Shown here one piece after another: positions 1 to 10,399 of a DNA stretch of 48,853 nucleotides. Both the position numbers and the translations under genes were made by a program. The stretch spans positions 1-48,853 of the forward strand of contig LLEY01000290.1 of NCBI GenBank assembly GCA_001414485.1, written 5' to 3'. How positions within the stretch are numbered: the first letter of the stretch is position 1; every line of letters starts with the position of its first letter. Source of the DNA: Calycina herbarum (lineage: Eukaryota > Ascomycota > Leotiomycetes > Helotiales > Pezizellaceae). Below the pieces are notes generated by a model. That model searched no databases and was not told the DNA's origin. It saw only the letters and a list, made by a program, of their open reading frames with translations.

Positions 1-2936
1 AACTAATAAACTCATATACTATATTTACCTCTAATAATTATTATATTAAAAATAATAAAACAAATAACCTTATAACTAAGAGATATAAGATAAATAACTT
101 ATACTACCTAGATATTATATCTCTAAGATATAATAAAGATAATAACTATATAATACTTAATACTATTAATAATAAAAATAAAACTTATAATATAATAAAT
201 AAGCTAACTTTACATAGGAGATTAGGACATGTTAGTCTACAAGTATTAAATAAAATTATTAATACTACAAAAGGTTATAATAATTTAATCTCTAATAAAG
301 AGATAGATAATAGCATTATTAACTACGAGGTATGTCTCCGAGGTAAATTTACTAATAAGATTAATAGATTAATAAGCAGTAGAGAGTTTACTCTACTAGA
401 AAAGGTTAGTAGTAACCTATACGGTCCTATTAAACCTATAACTTATAATAACTATAAGTACTTTATAACCTTCCTATGTAAATACTCTAGATTCTTAAAA
501 GTTAAATTACTTAAGACTAAGAGCGAGGCCTTTGATGCCTTTAAAGAGTTTAAAAATAGAGAAGAGAATAATATAAATAATAAGCATATAAGAATATATA
601 GTACTAATAACAGTATAGAATTTATTAATAATAAATTTAATATCTACTTAAAAGAACATAGAATAATACACCAATTATCCCCTATCTATACACCGGAATT
701 AAACAGACTAGTAGAAATAATAAATAGAACTATACTTAATAAGGTTAGATGTCTATTATATAACGCTAATTTACCATTTATATTCTAGGAGGAAGCTATA
801 CTAACAGCCACTTATCTATATAATAGAACTCCTTACTCTAAACTAGAGTATAAAACGCCTTATAAACTTAAATATAAGCAAGAGCTATATATAAGTAATA
901 TAAAGACCTTTAGCTCTATAGCTTATTATAAAAATAAGTATACTAGTTTAAAGAAACTAGATGAAAAGGCGAATAAGGCTATACTACTAGGCTTTAATAA
1001 AAACTTATATAAAGTATATAATATTATACTTAAAAAACCTCTATAGGTTAGAGATATATATATAATTAAAAATAAGTTTTTAGATACTAAGTATAACTTA
1101 GATAATAATACATCTAATATAGATACTAACCTCTTAGAGGACTATAACAATACTAATATTAAAAACACTAAGCTCAACACACTAGATATAAATAAGCTAG
1201 ACACAGTATATATAAATAATAAACCCAACGAGTTAGACGTAAATAATATTAGAAATAATAATCTTAAATATACAGATAATCTAGATGAACTAGCACTAGT
1301 AGCTAATATTAATAATGAGCCCACTAGCTATAAAGAAGCTATATCTAACACTAATAGTATAGAATAGATTAAAGCTATGGAATTAGAAGTAAATAAACTA
1401 GAATCCCAGAAAACTTAGGATCTAGTAGACTTACCTAATAATAGAACCCCTCTAAAGGGAAAATAGGTATATAAAATAAAGACAGACCTTAATAATAATA
1501 TAATTAAGTATAAGGCAAGATGGGTAGTTCAAGGCTTTAATCAAATTATAGGTATAGATTACCTAGAGACCTTTTCTACTATATGTAGACCCGAGACTTA
1601 TAGACTAGTATTCCTACTAGCAGTATTAAATAAATAGAGTCTATATTAATATAATATAAAGAACGCCTTTATATATACTAAAATAGATAAAGATATCTAT
1701 GTTATACAGCCTATAGGCTTTAAAAGGAATAATACTAGTAAGGTTTATAAGCTTAATAAAGCCTTATATAGTTTAAAACAGAGCCCTAGACTATGGTATA
1801 AATATCTACTAGATATATATACTAAAATAGGATTTATAGTCCTACTCTTCAATGAAGGTATCTTTATAAATAAGGAAACTAAGGTTATTATTATATGCTA
1901 TATTAATAACCTTATTATAATAGGGCCTAATAAGCTTAATATAGATAAAGTAATATCTAGTATAAGTAAAGTATTAAAATTATAATATCTAGGGCTTATA
2001 AACCAGTTCTTAGGCATAGAAATAAAGTATAATATTAATAACTAAGTACTTACTATAAATTAAAATAAATACTTAGCTAATATAAAAGCTAAGTTTAATA
2101 AGTCTAATTTAACTCCTATAGCTACTCTTATAGAACTAGGGGTAAAATTAGATAAAAATGAAGGTTAGGCTACTAAAGAAGATATAAATATATATTAATA
2201 AGAAATAGGGTCTCTAATATATCTTAGTACTAAAACTAGACCCGATATTACTTACTTAATTAATAGATGTGCTAGATTTATGGCCAATCCTAGTACACAT
2301 CACTTTAGAGCTTTAAATAGAGTATGGAAATACCTAAATCATAAACCTAGATTAGGACTATACTATAGTAATATAGATAATCAGCTAGAAGCTACCTTAA
2401 ACCTAAAGGCCTTTACTGATGCCGATTAGGGAGGAGATATAATAAGTCGGAAGAGTACTAGCGGCTATACTACTTTTATAAGAGGCTGTATTATTAGCTG
2501 GAATACGACTTTATAAAAGACTGTAGCTTTATCTAGCTATGAAGCTGAATATATGTCTTATAAAGAAGTTATAAAAGAAATTATCTATTTAAATAACTTA
2601 GTAGAATATTTTAATAATCTTATATACTCTAATAATAATACTACTATTCCGATTCTGTTAATAGATAGTGAATTAGCTTTGAAATTAGCTAATAATCCTG
2701 AATTTCATAAAAGAAGTAAATATATAGATATTATATATTACTTTATAAGAGACGCTATAACTAGTAACCAAGTAAGGCTTATATATATAGGCATAAAAGA
2801 CTAAATAGCCGATGGCTTTATAAAAGGACTAGATAAAGTAAAGCATGATAAGTTTATTACTACTTTAAATCTTCGTCTAAGTTAATTTATATATAAGCTA
2901 AATATAGTATAAGTATATATCTACCTTACGGGGGAA
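1..2936 (+). mobile_element. Ty1/copia retrotransposon copia-1, copy 1: pol region, cut by the window edge
   Basis: RIP-killed pol of a Ty1/copia element in the order integrase, reverse transcriptase, RNase H. Position 1 matches position 38715 of the complete copy, so gag and most of protease lie outside the window. Reading through stops gives the integrase zinc-finger start LHRRLGHVS near 209-236, with the second half changed to YEVC (one Cys now Tyr), and core motifs in which catalytic Asp reads Asn. The RT catalytic box is YINN at 1899-1910 where YVDD is expected. Further motifs are the NKALYSLKQSPRLWYKYL-type segment near 1750-1805, FTDAD followed by TAG (Trp codon) near 2411-2429, and an RNase H C-terminal part readable as an 83-residue open stretch at 2553-2804. 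A purine tract at about 2931-2936 abuts the 3' LTR. Stops are almost all TAG/TAA where Trp or Gln is expected. Non-functional. Confidence 0.93.
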
Positions 2937-3573
2937 TATAATAATATATTAGTATCTAGTATACTTAGACATAAGTGCTTAAGTATATATAGACCTAAAA
3001 GTTAAGCTTAGTCAGAATATCACGTGACCTCGTGGTTCTGATGTGTCTAGAGCATAAGTGCTTAAGTGTATATAGACTTGAAAGTTAAGCTTAGTTAGAA
3101 TATCACGTGACCTCGTGGTTCTGATGTGTCTAGAGCACTCTAGAGCAACGCGTTAAGTTTTGTATATTAATTACATATACTTCCGTATATATATTCCGTT
3201 TACGGAAGTGGCGTTTTATAGCGTATACCGCATGCGTATTCCGCATACGTATATACAAAGAGTCCTTTGTACACTGTATGCGTATTCCGCATACGTATAT
3301 ATAAAGAGTCCTTTGTACACCGTATACGTATTCCGAATACGTATATACAAAGAGTCCTTTGTACACCGTATACGTATTCCGAATGCGTATATACAAAGAG
3401 TCCTTTATACACATGTGTATATAACTAGGTCCTGGGATGTCTACCCAGGACACACACACACACACACACATACACACACACATATATACACACATATATA
3501 CACACATACATATATACACATAATTTATACCCTTGACTTCTGCCTTCTGCTCTCTTACGTGACTATTTTAACA
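2937..3573 (+). repeat. 3' LTR of copia-1 copy 1
   Basis: 637-bp LTR beginning at the purine tract and ending in TTTTAACA. It matches the LTRs at 36878-37427 and 41651-42283. Internal parts, in order: an 83-bp tandem duplication (2970-3052 and 3053-3135) that contains the CACGTG motif; a palindromic TTCCGTTTACGGAA; about four 46-bp units, each with the hairpin CAAAGAGTCCTTTG; a CA microsatellite near 3451-3480; and a conserved 3' end reading CTTGACTTCTGCCTTCTGC. The overlapping open frames of 129 and 142 residues are translations of these repeats and not genes. The flank after the LTR is CTTAT; the matching 5' target duplication lies outside the window. Confidence 0.9.
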
Positions 3574-3635
3574 CTTATCTATTACTAGACCTAATAAAGA
3601 CTTTTACTATAAAGATAGTTAGCCTAGGTTAGCTA

Positions 3636-5045
3636 CAGTACTAGTCGGAAAGTCTAAGCTATTTTAAGCGAGCGGCGTAAAACCTACTTAAATAACGCGA
3701 CGCGTTCTCTAACCTTCTTCTTTCCTATATATATATCTTTCTTAATATACCTCTAATCCGTAAGCTTCTAGCTAATATCTCGAAGACAAGAGACTTCAAT
3801 TACGAACTATCACTCTACTAAAGAGGCCGTATCGCTAGTATAGCCTATAAGAGAGCTAAAGAAAAAGAGATAGCTACGGTCCTCGATATCTCCCGCGGGG
3901 TAGTACGAAGCACCCTCTCTCTCAACGACTTCCGCATCGACGGCGACTCTCTACTACGAATAAGTAGACTAAAAGAATACTCCGAAGCAGACGTACGACA
4001 TATACTACGACACGTCCGACTTAATTCTAAGGACACCTACGTATAGGTTATTATAGTATACTAGCTTACTTTTAAAACGACTACTCTTAAGACGATTCTT
4101 AGCGACAACAGTATTACGAACTAGCGGGCTAGACGCCGCCCGCTACTCACCGCGGTTAATACTACTAAACGTCTAGTATAGTATCTAAAGTAGAGGTATA
4201 TAACTAAGGAGGAATAGGGCTTGATATATTAGAGCGATAAGTGTTCAGTAGAGCGGAGGCGAGGTAAAAGAGTAGAATAGGTGTTCTATACTACGAACTA
4301 AGTCTAGAACCAGGAAATAGTCTAGGCCTATAACTATAAGAAGAATATAAAGGTTATAGTCTAGGGTTGCTTCTAGGATAACGCGCGATCTAATCTCTAT
4401 ATTATAGATCGAGATTTTAAGTCTACGAAGTATAAGTACTCGGCGGAAAGCTACTTAGAGGTCCTCGAGGTAGAAGTAAAACCACAGTTAGAGAAGTTAG
4501 AGAAGGAGAGTGAGGAGTATCTCTTTATATAAGATAATACCTCTATTTATACTACTAGTAAGGTTAAAGAGTGGTTTATAAGGTATAGGATCGACATAGT
4601 TAAGAATTAGCTCTCTTACTCCCTAGATCTTAACCCGATCGAGTATATTTAATAGATCCTTAAAGTAAGAGTCTTTGAGATATTCTCTAATATAGCTGTA
4701 AACACTTCTAAGAGTAAGTATTTAAGACAAAGGCTTGAAAGTGCTTTATAAGCAGCTTAGGATACTTTAGATAAAAGCTTCTTTAACTGTCTTTATAAGA
4801 GTATACCCTCTAGAATAGAGGCCTATATCGCGGCGGATAGGTGGTATATAAAGTACTAGGTTTATTTTTAGTTACTTTTTAAGTTAGATAGCTTATAATA
4901 TAGACTAGACCTAAGGGGTTCTTTATAGCAACTTCTTATCTAATTCCAGTATATATTACTTATAATATACCCACTTTTGTAGAGATAGTAATAGTAGAGG
5001 AACCCGCCGCTCGCTTAAATAGCTTAGACTTATTACCTAGTACTA
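3636..5045 (+). mobile_element. Complete Tc1/mariner-type DNA transposon (1410 bp) with TIRs and TA duplication
   Basis: The element starts CAGTACTAGTCGG and ends CCTAGTACTA, with terminal inverted repeats of about 40 bp sharing the block AAGTCTAAGCTATTT(T)AAGCGAGCGGCG. TA dinucleotides flank it at 3634-3635 and 5046-5047. It sits inside copia-2 gag. The paralogous stretch at about 7669-7760 carries the same gag sequence without the element, reading AGCTAAACTTAGAG across the junction with a single TA, so this is a true empty site. Base composition inside is more GC-rich than its host, suggesting a later arrival and less RIP. Confidence 0.93.
3780..4860 (+). pseudogene. Tc1-like transposase, broken by stops
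   Basis: Read-through translation shows a Tc1-family transposase with an N-terminal helix-turn-helix region (EIATVLDISRGVVRSTL near 3865-3915) and a DDE domain. The catalytic acids appear intact: the first Asp in SDKCSVERRRGK near 4228-4263, the second in the DNTSIYT segment near 4532-4555, and the Glu in YSLDLNPIEYI near 4618-4650. The usual W after IEYI is a stop pair TAATAG. About a dozen TAG/TAA codons stand mostly where Trp or Gln is expected, and no ATG start is visible. The C-terminal SFFNCLYKSIPSRIEA is typical of the family. Inactive, but the catalytic core is kept, unlike the pogo copy at 19.7 kb. Confidence 0.88.
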
Positions 5046-5659
5046 TAAACTTAGAGTTAAATACGAAGAACGTAAGTCTGATTATACTAGAAATAGCTAA
5101 AAGACTTTAGGCGCTATTAAGTCTATTATATCTATTAATAATATTAACCGATTTAAAGACAAAGTTAACTCTAATACTATATAGGCATATATAGTAGCTA
5201 TATATAGAGAATCTAGCTTTGACCTAATTAGTCGATATCTAGATATAATTATCGAGTCTAGTCAGAGTTCTTATAAGAACGTCGACGAGTATACTAGCGC
5301 TATACAAAGTATAGCTCTATACTTTAAAGATCTAAAACATTCTATATCTGAAAGCTATATAGCTTAGATTATATTTAAGAGGCTTAATAGTAACTTCGAA
5401 GGATTTATATCTAGGAAGTACGAAGAACTAGGAAAAGACTTATCTAAAATTAATATAGATATACTTATAGCTGAAGTTATATCAGAAGAAGCTAGAATAG
5501 AATCTAGTAATAATTTAGAAGCTAATAAAGCTAAGAAAGCGAATAAAGCTATAAACAAAGGAAATAAGATTCCTATCTATACTTACTATAATAAGAGAGG
5601 ATATATAATATCTAAGTGTTTTTTTTATACTATACTCTGAATTAAAACTAAGTAAAAGG

Positions 5660-6070
5660 TGTTAAAATAGTTATATAAGAGGACAGAAGGCAGAAGGCAG
5701 AAGTCAAGGGTATAAATATATATATGTATATGTATATGTATATGTGTGTATGTGTATATATATATATATATGTATATGTGTATGTGTATATCCTAGGTAG
5801 ACGTCCTAGAACCTAGTTATATACACATGTGTACAAAGGACTCTTTGTATATACGTATGCGGAATACGCTATAAAACGCTACTTCCGTAAACGGAATACG
5901 TATGCGGAAGTATATGTAATTAATATATAAAACTTAACGTGTTGCTCTAGAGTGCTCTAGACACATCAGAACTGCGAGGTCACGTGGTATTCTGACTAAG
6001 CTTAACTTTTAGGTCTATATACACTTAAGCACTTATGTCTAAGTATACTAGATACTAATATATTATTATA
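5660..6070 (-). repeat. Solo LTR of copia-1 in copia-2 protease/gag
   Basis: 411-bp LTR in minus orientation, running on the plus strand from TGTTAAAATAG to CTAATATATTATTATA. It carries only one of the 46-bp hairpin units, no 83-bp duplication, and a TA/TG-rich microsatellite. Flanks are AAAGG at 5655-5659 and AAAAG at 6071-6075, a 5-bp target duplication with one G-to-A difference that fits RIP. The gag frame upstream and the protease frame downstream belong to one interrupted copia-2 copy. Confidence 0.87.
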
Positions 6071-6691
6071 AAAAGTCTAATAATAATACTAGTAATAATA
6101 CTAGGAATTCAGACTCTAAAAACAACTATAGTAGTACTTCAAAAGTATTATATACAGCTATACTAAATACTTCTTATAAAGTATCTAAAGAATCTAAAGT
6201 TATACTAGACTCTGGTGCTACGGAATACTATATATCTAATAAAGACTAGATTCTCAACTTTAAATCGACTAAAGAATCTGCTATTAGTATAGTAGATAGT
6301 ACTAAGCTACCTATACTAGAAGTTAGTATAATACCGATAATAAGCTCTAATAATATCAAAGTCGACTTATTAGAAGTAAACTATATCCTAGATATCGCTA
6401 CTACTCTTATTTCTACTAAAGCTCTAACTAAAAATAGTTTTAATATTAGTATAGATAATAAAAACATATACGTGTATAATAAAACAACAGACGCGACTAT
6501 AAATACGAACTAGGAATATAACGTCTATTATCTTAATATTAATATCGATTATCAAAGACTTGAAAAGACTATATATATAGTAAAGACAAAAGAGCTTAAT
6601 ATCGACGTACTATATTATAATAATATATAAATAAATAGTATAAATATAAGAGATTAAGTATAATTAATATCTAAAGAAAATACTTTATTAT

Positions 6692-7058
6692 AAATAATTT
6701 ATATATTAGTATCTAGTATACTTAGACATACGTGCTTAAGTGTATATAGACCTAAAAGTTAAGCTTAGTCAGAATATCACGTGACCTCGTGGTTCTGATG
6801 TGTCTAGAGCACTCTAGAGCAACGCGTTAAGTTTTATATATTAATTACATATACTTCCGTATACGTATTCCGTTTACGGAAGTAGCGTTTTATAGCGTAT
6901 TCCGCATACGTATATACAAAGAGTCCTTTGTACACATGTGTATATAACTAGGTCCTGGGACGTCTACCTAGGATACACATATACACACATATACATATAT
7001 ATATATAATTTATACCCTTGACTTCTGCCTTCTGCCCTCTTGCGTGACCATTTTAACA
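6692..7058 (+). repeat. Solo LTR of copia-1, short form
   Basis: A copy of the copia-1 LTR of about 367 bp with one 46-bp hairpin unit and a short CA/TA tract, ending CCATTTTAACA. The candidate target duplication is ATTAT (6687-6691) and GTTAT (7059-7063), differing by a G-to-A change. The first bases differ from the other LTRs, so the left border is uncertain by a few bases. It ends the recognisable copia-2 protease region. Confidence 0.75.
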
Positions 7059-7085
7059 GTTATTCTCTCTAATTTAGTAAGAAAC

Positions 7086-7449
7086 TATAAAATAGTTACG
7101 TAAGAGGGATAAAAGATAGAAGACAAGGATATATATATATATCTCAGGGCCTAGTTATATAGACATATATACAAAGGATTCCGAATGCGGATATGTCACG
7201 TGATGTCCGGATGCGGATGTCCGGATGCGGAAAGGATGCCGTATACGGAAGTAGTCTTAGAACAAAGAAGTTTTTTAGAACAAAGAAGAATAAAGAGAAT
7301 AATATCCGAAAACAACGCGTTGATCTAGAGCGTTCTAGACGCGTTGGAAATCAGTAGCTGCTTAGTCATCCTAACTAGGCTTAACCTTTAGGTCTATATA
7401 TACTCGAGCACGTGACTATAAGTATGCTAGATACTAAGATAGAATTATA
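7086..7449 (-). repeat. Divergent copia-1-like LTR
   Basis: Minus-orientation sequence sharing blocks with the copia-1 LTR: GTTACGTAAGAGGG at its start, CCTAGTTATATA, CAACGCGTT, and GGCTTAACCTTTAGGTCTATATA near the end. It has its own internal repeats: the unit GATGTCCGGATGCG occurs twice near 7203-7229. No target duplication is evident, so it may be a related family or an old truncated copy. Borders are approximate. Confidence 0.6.
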
Positions 7450-7559
7450 TCTGATATTATTTTTACTTAATCTCTTATATCTATACTTTTATTCTATATA
7501 TAACTACACGTATTCTTATATTATATCTAGTATTATTTTAACTAAACACGCTCTTTTAT

Positions 7560-7967
7560 TAAATATATCTTTTAGTTCTTTTAAGAACGAGAAGTTAGTT
7601 AGTAAAACCAACTATATAGAGTAGTATAGAGAAGCTAAACTCTTTCTAGAGATTAATAGATTTATGTCTTATTACTAGACCTAATAAAGACTTATACTAT
7701 AAAGATAGTTAGCCTAGGTTAGCTAAACTTAGAGTTAAATACAAAGAACGTAACTCTAATTATACTAGAAATAGCTAAAAGACTTTAGACGCTATTAAGT
7801 CTATTATATCTATTAATAGTATTAACTGATTTAAAGACAAAGTTAGCCTCGATATAATATAGGTATATATAGTAAATATATATAGAGAATCTAGCTATCG
7901 AGTCTAGTTAGAATTCTGATAAGAACGTCGACGAGTATACTAGTACTATACAAAGTATAGCTCTATA
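7560..7967 (+). mobile_element. copia-2 copy B: gag fragment carrying the Tc1 empty site
   Basis: The N-terminal part reads KLVSKTNYIEWYREAKLFL-like (Trp codon now TAG), the classic start of a copia Gag. The segment then runs parallel to copy A and contains the intact junction where copy A holds the Tc1 element. Relative to copy A it lacks roughly 30 bases after GAATCTAGC near 7890. It stops abruptly near 7967 at a possible LTR. The 110 bases before it (7450-7559) are AT-rich with nothing recognisable. Confidence 0.75.
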
Positions 7968-7983
7968 ACTTAACTAGTACTAG

Positions 7984-8263
7984 TGTAAGTACTTGTTATA
8001 TACTAATATATAATAAGCACTTATACTAGTACTAAATAAGTCTAGTCGTCTAAATATTCTAGACATAGCTCGGATATATAAGGATCTGATTTAGAATATA
8101 GTATTAGATCTATCCAGTTCAGCCGACTAATAACCCGGTTATAGATTAGAAACATAGTACTATATATATCTGTTCAGCTATATAAGAATCCGGTTATAGA
8201 GTTAGAAACACGGTATTACGTATATCCGGTTATAAAGCAGCTATAGTCTAAAGAAGTATTTAG

Positions 8264-8299
<36 letters not shown>

Positions 8300-8375
8300 T
8301 AGATATCTTCGTAGTTTAGTCTTTCTTTCTTTAAGTTAAATCAATTATCGTTATTTATCTATTACGTAGTCTACA
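7984..8375 (+). repeat. Possible LTR of an unidentified retroelement
   Basis: An AT-rich stretch starting TGTAAGTACTTG and ending GTAGTCTACA, of LTR-like length (392 bp), placed where copia-2 gag breaks off. It has repeated CCGGTTATA motifs (around 8135, 8192 and 8228) and a TA microsatellite near 8268-8297. No second copy and no matching target duplication (ACTAG against CTTGA) were found here, so the call rests on termini and position only. Confidence 0.3.
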
Positions 8376-8950
8376 CTTGAACTTTAACTAATTAATAATT
8401 AGAATACTATAAAGCGACGCTTATTTAGAAAAAATATATAAAAACAGTTTTAACAACAGTGACGAATATAGTAAAACCGCTGACAAATCTATTCTGATTT
8501 GTTCTATCGAAAGTCCGACTATAAAATATATCTATATCGTCTAGAAAGCAGAGGCTGTTAACTAACCGACGAATGCGACCGTGGAATCGACGAGTAGAAT
8601 ACGACATAAGATAGCAAATACGATGCTACTAATCAACGGCTCGATATCGAGCGAATACAGCGAGAGTAATTTGATATAGCGATATTAATAAAGTGTTATC
8701 GAAGTTTAAAGTCGACGATGTCGAGTCTCGGTGACATAGCGTAGCTTTCGTACCTAGGTCGACATCGTCGATTTTCTAATCACAGGTTTTAAGCAGATAG
8801 CTATAATATATATCTATAGTAATTTATATTAGAATTATCGTATCTAACAGGTTAGAATTTATAAAAACACAGTATATAAAGCATAAGATATAAAAATTTT
8901 AATATTAAAAACTTATAAAATTTATAAACTATTTATTCAACTACTATAAG
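8376..8950. other. Unassigned degenerate sequence
   Basis: No gene is supported. The 60-residue open frame on the minus strand lacks any recognisable motif. The first half is somewhat richer in GC and CpG, the second half very AT-rich. It may be the internal part of the element suggested upstream, but nothing proves it. Confidence 0.4.
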
Positions 8951-9255
8951 CTTAAGCTAGACTGATAATATAATATAAGTATAGCCTAAAAAGTTAAGCT
9001 AAACCTATCTAAGAAGTTACTAGTTACGTGCTACGTGCCTAGAAGGCGACAGTTCTACTATTAGTAGACGCGACGAAATCCTGATATTAAAAGTAAATAA
9101 AGGATCTATAAGCGTATTCCGGAAGCGTATTCCGGAAGTATATAGAATCGATGCTTTATTCTAAGTGTCTATATATATAAGCCTCTAGGTCCTAGAAAAC
9201 TTAGAAGAATAACAATTATAAATATAACTTTTATACTATACTTCAACTACCTTAC
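8951..9255 (+). repeat. Old LTR-like relic
   Basis: Contains a duplicated GCGTATTCCGGAA unit (two copies near 9112-9136), AAGTGTCTATATATATAAG and CTAGGTCCTAG, resembling in content and partly in sequence the copia-1 LTR blocks. It ends ACTATTTTACAG. Divergence is high, and borders and orientation are uncertain. It marks the last repeat before the gene island. Confidence 0.35.
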
Positions 9256-9653
9256 TATTTTACAGAATTTAATATTATTTTGCTGAGATAGTTGTAAACC
9301 TATATACATCTGAGATTAGACAAAATTCTAATTTTCAGATAATTTAGACTAATAGATAATTTCTTATGTTATTCTTTAGGGTTTTTAGAACATAGACAAG
9401 TACTACAGAGTGTTGAGAGACATTGAATTTAATCTCAAATGCGATATTAGATAACACTTTTATTATTAAGAAAATAGCTTGACAAGCTCTACCACGGGTC
9501 TATAGCAGAGAATGTAGTAAAGACCGAATCTACTTCAACAAACGAACCTCTCTCTCACTCTCCCCCCAGTCTCAATCACCTCTCCTCTTGATTCATTCCC
9601 TACCCCAACTTGCACACTGAAGTTTTATGTTCCAGGCAGAAGGTAGAGCCAAT
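9256..9653. other. Repeat-to-gene-island transition, 3' flank of the secreted-protein gene
   Basis: Composition shifts here from CpA-depleted repeat DNA to ordinary sequence rich in CA and TG. A pyrimidine-rich stretch (9541-9600) lies beyond the stop codon of the minus-strand gene. No coding region is seen. The open frame at 9627-9815 on the plus strand is antisense to the real exons. Confidence 0.5.
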
Positions 9654-10226
9654 TTAGGAACATCTGAAAGAGCTGGCAACATCATTGAATCCAACATCTG
9701 CCAAGTTGGAGATACCAGGATTACCAAAGCAGATGCTACTACCGCTGCATCCACCATCCCTTCAAAGAAGATTAGTATTCGTAACCAGGGAAAAAAGAGT
9801 GACCGGAGAGAGTAAAAACATACCAGTACAAGCAGCAAGTAGTTCCAGCATCAGGACCAGCACTGGAGACAACATCATTCCAGCTATTGATAAAGTTATC
9901 TATTCAAAATGTGAGTAGTCCACTCTTCAAATATTTACACAGCCGTTATACTCACAGCAAGTTCCGGTTTGTAATTCGAAGTTTTGACAAGGTTGTCCGA
10001 ATCCGGCATTTTGGCAGAAATACAAGTGGGTAATAGCCCGCTTCTCCGTGGCGGTATTGACGGCCTCAGCAGGAACGACACCGTTGGGAACGACTTCCTT
10101 GGCATTGAATCGAGCAAGTGCCTCCGGGGAGATTGGTGCTAGAGCTGCAACTTCCGGGGAAGGAGCAAGAGCGGATGGTGCCGCGAGGGCAGTGGCGACG
10201 AAGAGAGAGAAGATGGAGAACTTCAT
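9654..10226 (-). CDS. Small secreted cysteine-rich protein, beta/gamma-crystallin-like, three exons
   Basis: Exon 1 10226-9956, exon 2 9899-9824, exon 3 9759-9654: 453 nt, 150 residues. Intron 1 (9955-9900, 56 nt) has donor GTGAGT, branch-like ACTCAC and acceptor TAG. Intron 2 (9823-9760, 64 nt) has donor GTATGT, branch TACTAATC and acceptor AAG. Splicing replaces an unspliced 99-residue frame and opens the downstream segments SSAGPDAGTTC and NDVASSFRC, which recur in fungal secreted crystallin-like proteins. The product has a signal peptide (MKFSIFSLFVATALA, cut about A15/A16), an Ala/Pro-rich pro-segment and a Lys-Arg Kex2 site at 62-63. The mature part is about 87 residues with eight Cys at 71, 80, 90, 112, 113, 120, 126 and 149, allowing four disulfides. 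Known of the type: small extracellular beta-sandwich proteins, some considered effectors or antimicrobial. Function here is unproven; the AAG acceptor is the least certain detail. Confidence 0.85.
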
Positions 10227-10330
10227 TTTGAATGATTGTGTTGGTTGGTTTGTTGGAGTTGAAGGGTGAGTGAAGATGATGATGTAGATGAGGATGGTGA
10301 TGAGCTAGAATTTAGGTGAGGAGGTGGGAG

Positions 10331-10338
10331 TTTATATA
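10331..10338 (-). promoter_or_regulatory. TATA box of the secreted-protein gene
   Basis: TATATAAA on the minus strand about 105 nt before the start codon at 10226. The leader between them ends in a CA-rich stretch (ACCAACACAATCATTCAAA before ATG), typical of well-expressed fungal genes. Confidence 0.55.
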
Positions 10339-10399
10339 GATCTTTGGAGCAGAGAGTTTGAAATTGTTCCCTTTGTAGCATAGTACTCCAAGGCTTCCG

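Larger units (their letters stand above)
3574..6690 (+). mobile_element. Second Ty1/copia family (copia-2), copy A: gag and protease relic in three pieces
   Basis: Gag and protease of a copia family distinct from copia-1, present as 3574-3635, 5046-5659 and 6071-6690. It is interrupted by a Tc1-like element and by a copia-1 LTR. The gag segment reads as a helical UBN2-type capsid (for example YKNVDEYTSAIQSIALYFKDL) ending in a degenerate zinc knuckle TYYNKRGYIISKC, where Cys and His positions have become Tyr. After the LTR, the frame resumes with the aspartic protease motif LDSGAT at 6205-6222; a Tyr stands where the following His is usual. No integrase or RT of this family is visible. Stops fit Trp or Gln codons hit by RIP. 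Confidence 0.82.

Noticed and set aside
3130..3588. Open frames of 70, 129 and 142 residues on both strands
   Set aside because: They lie wholly in the copia-1 LTR and translate its 46-bp units and CA tract; the same happens at 37018-37485, 41874-42233 and 48575-48847.
3845..4036. 63-residue minus-strand open frame
   Set aside because: Antisense shadow of the Tc1-like transposase.
5364..5558. 64-residue minus-strand open frame
   Set aside because: Antisense shadow of the copia-2 gag frame.
9627..9918. Plus-strand open frames of 62 and 77 residues
   Set aside because: Antisense to exons 2 and 3 of the secreted-protein gene.
9927..10226. 99-residue unspliced version of the secreted protein
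   Set aside because: Reading through the GTGAGT donor loses the conserved C-terminal half; the spliced model explains the sequence better.
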